From: an uncultured Clostridia bacterium
GTDB lineage: Bacteria; Bacillota; Clostridia; Oscillospirales; UBA644
Reading direction: 5' to 3'
Assembly (NCBI GenBank): GCA_904502105.1
Contig: CAJGDF010000058.1
Coordinates: forward strand, 1 to 9,202
Length of the DNA stretch: 9,202 nucleotides
Every line of letters starts with the position of its first letter. Positions within the stretch are counted from its first letter, which is position 1. The notes below the pieces were generated by a model that saw only the letters and a program-made list of their open reading frames with translations, was not told the origin of the DNA and made no database searches. Below are positions 5,589 to 9,202 of the stretch, piece by piece. A program made the translations under genes and the position numbers.

Positions 5589-5728
5589 GAGTTTTTGTCC
5601 AATATTCGTTCGACAAAGTTCATCACAGTGTCACATATTAAAGAGAAAAAAAATGTATAATTAGAAATGATAAAATGAACATATTATAATTTTAAGGAAG
5701 CTTTTTATAAAGCAATGGTAACATATAA
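5589..5728 (+). promoter_or_regulatory. Upstream region of the DUF1015-mscL-fucosidase operon
   Basis: This AT-rich stretch separates the divergent small RNA and operon. Two perfect -10 hexamers TATAAT occur on the plus strand (5656-5661 and 5685-5690), but neither has a good -35 box at 16-18 nt. TCGACA (5610-5615) with CATATT 18 nt later is another weak option. A 6-bp dyad TTTGTC/GACAAA (5594-5599, 5612-5617; 12-nt loop) lies between the divergent promoters and might be an operator. A promoter must be here, but I cannot say which hexamers are used. Confidence 0.4.
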
Positions 5729-5732
5729 ATGA
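5694..5732 (+). other. Five-codon upstream ORF overlapping the DUF1015 start
   Basis: AAGGAAG (5694-5700) is followed by a small hairpin GCTTT/AAAGC (5700-5713) and then ATG GTA ACA TAT AAA TGA (5715-5732), encoding MVTYK. Its TGA overlaps the DUF1015 ATG as ATGA (5729-5732). The DUF1015 ATG itself has no close Shine-Dalgarno and an in-frame TAA lies directly before it. Coupled translation through this mini-ORF is plausible, not proven. Confidence 0.4.
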
Positions 5733-6997
5733 CCGTACCTTTTTACCCCGCAAATATACTTATACCTAAAGACGGATTTGAAAAATGGAGTGTAATCGCA
5801 TGCGATCAGTACACATCCGATGAAAAATACTGGAAAGATGTTGAAAACATAGTTGCAGATGAACCCTCTACATTAAGAATTACTTTACCCGAGATATTTC
5901 TTGAAGAACAGGATGTTTCAGAACGTGTTGAAAAAATAAACGAAACAATGAAAAAATATCTTTCTGACGGTATTTTCGATGAGATCAAAAATACGTTCAT
6001 CTATGTAGAAAGAACTCTTCGCTCCGATACTGTAAGAAAAGGTATTATCGGTATGATCGACCTTGAAGCATACGACTTTTCCCCTGATTCTACAACACTC
6101 GTAAGGGCTACAGAGAAAACCGTTACCGAAAGAATTCCGCCGAGAGTTAAAATAAGACAGAATGCACCGCTTGAACTTCCTCACATAATGGTTCTTTTTG
6201 ACGACCCCGGAGACAGTATTTTTTCATCTCTCGTTAAATTCAAGCCAACAATGAAGAAAATATATGATTTTACGCTTATGAAAAACAGCGGATATATTTC
6301 AGGCTGGAAAGCAGACGGTGCTGCTGCGGAAGATATAAAGAAAGGCTTTGACGATCTTCTCAGACGATGTCATGAGCATTCCGAGGGTAAAGCACCTCTT
6401 CTTTTTGCTGTAGGTGACGGAAATCATTCACTTGCTACAGCAAAAACGTGTTGGGAAGCAATAAAAAAAGATCTTACAGAAGAGCAAAAAGCGTCACATC
6501 CTGCCCGTTTTGCACTCGCAGAAGCTGTAAATATACATGATATATCTCTTGATTTTGAACCTATCCACAGAGTTTTGTTTAATACTGATTCGGAAATTTT
6601 CAGAGAAGAGCTTTTAAAATATTTTAACGGTCGAATTCATGAAGATCAGTGTGAAGTAAACGATTTCGATGATTTTGTTACTGTTTCAAATGAATCAGAA
6701 CATGTTTATGAATTGACAGAAAAGAAGACGAATCTTACTATCGGAGATGTTCAAGAATTTTTGGACTATTATATAAAAGAAATTGATCCCAATGCAAAGA
6801 TAGACTATATACACGGTGACGGCACAGCAATAGATCTCGGAAGAAAAGACCGCAATATTGCTATCCTTATGCCGTCTATATCAAAGAGTGATCTTTTCAA
6901 CATGGTAATGCGCGCAGGTGTTCTTCCCAGAAAAACATTCTCTATGGGTGAAGCAGACGACAAGAGATTTTATCTTGAAGCAAAACAAATAATATAA
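5729..6997 (+). CDS. DUF1015-family protein
   Basis: A 422-residue soluble, probably cytoplasmic protein of the DUF1015 family. The family is related to archaeal ADP-dependent serine kinase SerK within the ParB/sulfiredoxin-like fold, but bacterial members have no settled function. Visible family blocks: [20 protein letters not shown] near the N-terminus, the [16 protein letters not shown] block from 126 with [10 protein letters not shown] (145-154), [11 protein letters not shown] (229-239, equivalent to the DGHHR-type motif of other members), FEPIHRVL (277-284), and [13 protein letters not shown] at the C-terminus. The length is usual for the family and no break is seen. Start ATG 5729 follows an in-frame TAA, so no upstream extension is possible. 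It is the first gene of a probable operon with mscL (32-nt gap). Serine or other small-molecule kinase activity is only a possibility. Confidence 0.88.
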   Translation: MTVPFYPANILIPKDGFEKWSVIACDQYTSDEKYWKDVENIVADEPSTLRITLPEIFLEEQDVSERVEKINETMKKYLSDGIFDEIKNTFIYVERTLRSDTVRKGIIGMIDLEAYDFSPDSTTLVRATEKTVTERIPPRVKIRQNAPLELPHIMVLFDDPGDSIFSSLVKFKPTMKKIYDFTLMKNSGYISGWKADGAAAEDIKKGFDDLLRRCHEHSEGKAPLLFAVGDGNHSLATAKTCWEAIKKDLTEEQKASHPARFALAEAVNIHDISLDFEPIHRVLFNTDSEIFREELLKYFNGRIHEDQCEVNDFDDFVTVSNESEHVYELTEKKTNLTIGDVQEFLDYYIKEIDPNAKIDYIHGDGTAIDLGRKDRNIAILMPSISKSDLFNMVMRAGVLPRKTFSMGEADDKRFYLEAKQII

Positions 6998-7029
6998 AAA
7001 ATTTATTTATAGAAACGGAGAAAACCAAA

Positions 7030-7395
7030 ATGAAAAAATTTTTCGGTGAATTCAAAGAATTTATTGCAAAAGGAAACGTAATGGATCTTGCAATAGGTAT
7101 GGTAGTCGGCAGTACTTTTACCAAAATCGTAAACAGTATGGTAAATGACATTCTTATGCCTATCGTAAGCCTCCTTACCGGCAAGACAAACTTTGCTAAT
7201 ATGTTTATTGCTCTTGACGGTGGAGATTATACAACTCTTGCTGAAGCACAGGAAGCAGGTGCTACAATTATAGCATACGGTAACCTTATCGAACTTATCA
7301 TCAACTTCCTTCTTACAGCACTCTTCCTTTTCATCATCGTTAAAGGCCTCAACAAACTTCGTTCCCTTAAAGAAAAGGATGAAGAAGCAAAATAA
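7030..7395 (+). CDS. mscL: Large-conductance mechanosensitive channel MscL
   Basis: A 121-residue membrane channel that forms a homopentamer and opens under membrane tension to release solutes during hypo-osmotic shock. The family signature is intact: [20 protein letters not shown] at 8-27 in the N-terminal helix and first transmembrane segment (about 17-46), [10 protein letters not shown] (40-49), an extracytoplasmic loop (47-79), and the second transmembrane segment with [20 protein letters not shown] (82-101) and VKGLNKL (104-110). The C-terminal helix is short compared with E. coli MscL (136 residues) but similar to other Gram-positive forms. Start ATG 7030 has CGGAGAA at suitable spacing. 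It is placed between DUF1015 and a fucosidase gene without an obvious internal promoter. Confidence 0.95.
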   Translation: MKKFFGEFKEFIAKGNVMDLAIGMVVGSTFTKIVNSMVNDILMPIVSLLTGKTNFANMFIALDGGDYTTLAEAQEAGATIIAYGNLIELIINFLLTALFLFIIVKGLNKLRSLKEKDEEAK

Positions 7396-7429
7396 TCCCT
7401 GTTAAATAAAAAAACATGGAGTGAAAGTC

Positions 7430-8719
7430 ATGAAATACGAAGCCAATTGGGAATCCCTGGATAAGCGCCCTGTACCTGCATGGTTTGAAGATGCAAAATT
7501 CGGTATTTTCATCCACTGGGGGCTTTATTCCGTACCTTCTTATACAAACAGAGGCGAATACGCCGAATGGTATGCTTATCAGATTAAGAACCCCGATCAC
7601 CCCGCAAAGGCATTTCACGACAAAACATATGGCGAAAATTTCAAATACAATGATTTTGCCGGTATGTTTAAAGCAGAGCTTTTTAACGCAGACGAATGGG
7701 CAAAGCTTTTTGAAAAATCAGGCGCAAAATACATAAACTTTGTTACAAAGCACCATGACGGTTTTTGTATGTACGACACAGACTACGCATGGAACTGGAA
7801 CAGTTTCGATGTAGGTCCTCATCGCGATTTTTGCGCTGAACTAAAAGAAGCTCTTGATAAAACAGATGTTAAGTTCGGTATCTATCACTCGGTATACGAA
7901 TGGGACAATCCAATATATTTGAGAAATCCCGAAGAATATGCAACTGAACATCTTATTCCGATGCTCAAAGAGCTTATCGAAAAATATCATCCCTACACGT
8001 TATTTACAGACGGTGAATGGGATCAGACAGACAAAACATGGCACAGTGAAGAGTTTTTACAGTGGTTATATAACGAATCATCAGTAAAAGACTATATTGT
8101 ACCTAACGACAGATGGGGTATCGGCACCCGCGGTCACCACGGCGGTAACTTTACAACAGAATACGATAACATTGCAAAGAAAAAAGCTGAATTTATCACA
8201 GTTGACCCCAACAAACCATTCGAAGAATGCAGAGGCATGGGAAGATCATTCGGTCTTAACAGAATAGAAAACACCGATGATTATATGTCAGCAAAAGAGC
8301 TTATCGAATTTCTCGTTATGGTCGTTGGACACGGGGGCAATCTTCTTCTTAATATCGGCCCCGCAGCGGACGGAACAATTCCTGTAATTCAACAGGAAAG
8401 ACTTCTTCAGATGGGTAAATGGCTGGAAACAAACGGAGAAGCGATCTACGGAACAAGAGAATACTGTTCGACACCCGAAGATGGACACTACTACTCTAAA
8501 AAAGGTGATACTATCTACGGATTTACAACATATTTCCCATTCGAAAGCGTTGTTTTCGAAAAGATCCCCTACTCTGCCGACTTTAAGGTTTCCTTACTTG
8601 GTTCTGATGCAAAGATAGAAACCGTAAACGATAACGGAAGCCTTAAGCTTATAATTCCATCGCTTAACCCCGATAATGTCAATAGTGAATATCTTTATAC
8701 TTTTAAGATAGAAAAGTAA
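7430..8719 (+). CDS. Alpha-L-fucosidase, glycoside hydrolase family GH29
   Basis: A 429-residue enzyme that hydrolyses terminal alpha-L-fucose from glycans with retention of configuration. GH29 landmarks: WFEDAKFGIFIHWGLYSVPS (17-36), FVTKHHDGFCMYDTD (104-118), KFGIYHSVYEW (148-158), the LFTDGEWD segment with the expected catalytic nucleophile Asp-194, and GHGGNLLLNIGPAADGTIP (300-318) closing the barrel. A beta-rich C-terminal domain follows from about 340. There is no signal peptide or anchor, so it should act in the cytoplasm on imported fucosylated oligosaccharides or glycosides. The start is set at ATG 7430 because GGAG (7418-7421) lies 8 nt upstream; a GTG three codons earlier overlaps that site. 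The acid/base residue is not assigned because it varies in GH29. An oxidoreductase gene follows after 24 nt. Confidence 0.93.
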   Translation: MKYEANWESLDKRPVPAWFEDAKFGIFIHWGLYSVPSYTNRGEYAEWYAYQIKNPDHPAKAFHDKTYGENFKYNDFAGMFKAELFNADEWAKLFEKSGAKYINFVTKHHDGFCMYDTDYAWNWNSFDVGPHRDFCAELKEALDKTDVKFGIYHSVYEWDNPIYLRNPEEYATEHLIPMLKELIEKYHPYTLFTDGEWDQTDKTWHSEEFLQWLYNESSVKDYIVPNDRWGIGTRGHHGGNFTTEYDNIAKKKAEFITVDPNKPFEECRGMGRSFGLNRIENTDDYMSAKELIEFLVMVVGHGGNLLLNIGPAADGTIPVIQQERLLQMGKWLETNGEAIYGTREYCSTPEDGHYYSKKGDTIYGFTTYFPFESVVFEKIPYSADFKVSLLGSDAKIETVNDNGSLKLIIPSLNPDNVNSEYLYTFKIEK

Positions 8720-8743
8720 AAATCATATAGGAGGTTACTCTTT

Positions 8744-9202
8744 ATGAAAAAATTAAATATAGCATTGGTTGGTCTTGGTTTCGGCGGATGTTTTGCCGGA
8801 ATTTACAAGGATCATCCGAATGTTGGAACAATAGGATTGTTCGATACAAAGAAAGAAGTAGTTGAAAACTGCGCTAAATTCCACGGTATCGACAAAATAT
8901 ACAACAGTTTTGAAGAAATTCTCAACGATAAAGATGTAGACGCAGTTCATCTTGTTACCCCTATTCCTTTACACGCAGAACAGACTGTAAAGGTTCTTGA
9001 TGCAGGTAAACACTGTGCATGTACAGTACCGATGGCAACATCTCTTGAGGATCTCCAGAAAATCACCGATGCAGTTCGCAGATCCGGTAAAAACTATATG
9101 ATGATGGAGACAACTCTTTATACATATCAGTTTTTCTATGTTAAACAGATGATCGAAAGCTGCGAACTCGGTAAAATTCAGTTTATGAGAGGTTCTCATT
9201 AT
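8744..9202 (+). CDS. Gfo/Idh/MocA-family oxidoreductase, 3'-truncated by the window edge
   Basis: The first 153 residues of an NAD(P)-dependent sugar-type dehydrogenase, open to the last base; full-length members have about 330-400 residues. The Rossmann fold begins with IALVGLGFGG (6-15), the dinucleotide-binding GxGxxG pattern, and an aspartate (FDTKK, Asp-34) at the end of strand 2. The usual second-half signature is present as VTPIPLHAEQTVKVLDAGKH (71-90). Where the family has E-K-P with the catalytic lysine, this protein has T94-V95-P96 (CTVPMATS). AGGAGGT (8729-8735) is an ideal Shine-Dalgarno 8-9 nt before the ATG. It probably belongs to the fucosidase operon and may act on a sugar or cyclitol derivative, or have lost redox activity. 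Substrate unknown. Confidence 0.9.
   Translation, partial: MKKLNIALVGLGFGGCFAGIYKDHPNVGTIGLFDTKKEVVENCAKFHGIDKIYNSFEEILNDKDVDAVHLVTPIPLHAEQTVKVLDAGKHCACTVPMATSLEDLQKITDAVRRSGKNYMMMETTLYTYQFFYVKQMIESCELGKIQFMRGSHY

Noticed and set aside
5621..5637. TCACAGTGTCACA as a Crp/Fnr-type operator
   Set aside because: It is a direct repeat of TCACA rather than the required TGTGA-N6-TCACA inverted repeat.
7421..7429. GTG start for the fucosidase, three codons upstream
   Set aside because: The GTG overlaps the Shine-Dalgarno GGAGTG itself; the ATG at 7430 has correct spacing.
1..9202. CRISPR arrays, insertion sequences, tRNA or rRNA genes
   Set aside because: No repeat-spacer pattern, transposase, terminal repeats or conserved structural RNA sequence was found on either strand by reading.

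Overview
This is a low-GC window from an endospore-forming (or formerly spore-forming) Firmicute. The gene content and synteny fit an anaerobic Clostridia member, probably Oscillospiraceae/Ruminococcaceae-like; that placement is inference. The best evidence is a block homologous to the Bacillus subtilis yabM-yabO(rqcP)-yabP-yabQ-divIC-yabR region. All assignments come from reading motifs and gene order; no database search was done.

Left edge (1-1265, + strand): the 3' part of an alanine/glycine:cation symporter (AGCS family), closed by an 11-bp terminator hairpin that contains its stop codon and also serves the convergent genes. Centre (1271-5349, all - strand; read from right to left): a small zinc-ribbon protein, a MurJ/SpoVB/YabM-like lipid flippase, HU, RqcP (S4 domain, ribosome quality control), the sporulation proteins YabP and YabQ, the divisome protein DivIC and the S1-domain protein YabR. 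Visible promoters and terminators divide this colinear block into four likely transcription units: zinc ribbon-flippase, hup-rqcP (ending at a strong terminator), yabP-yabQ (weak sporulation-sigma-like promoter), and divIC-yabR (excellent sigma-A promoter embedded in the yabQ stop codon).

Between the two halves (5350-5728) is a 379-bp intergenic region. It carries a complete small-RNA transcription unit on the - strand: a TTTACA-N17-TATAAT promoter, about 110 nt of foldable RNA, and a perfect 9-bp terminator followed by eight U residues. It is distinct from the promoter of the zinc-ribbon gene that follows. I could not match it to a known RNA family, and it is the strongest candidate for something undescribed here.

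Right half (5729-9202, + strand): a DUF1015-family protein, the large-conductance mechanosensitive channel MscL, a cytoplasmic GH29 alpha-L-fucosidase and the first 153 residues of a Gfo/Idh/MocA oxidoreductase, with gaps of 24-34 nt and no visible internal terminators, so probably one operon. The oxidoreductase runs off the window and has T-V-P in place of the usual E-K-P catalytic-lysine motif. The fucosidase and oxidoreductase suggest intracellular processing of fucosylated sugars; the roles of DUF1015 and MscL next to them are not clear.
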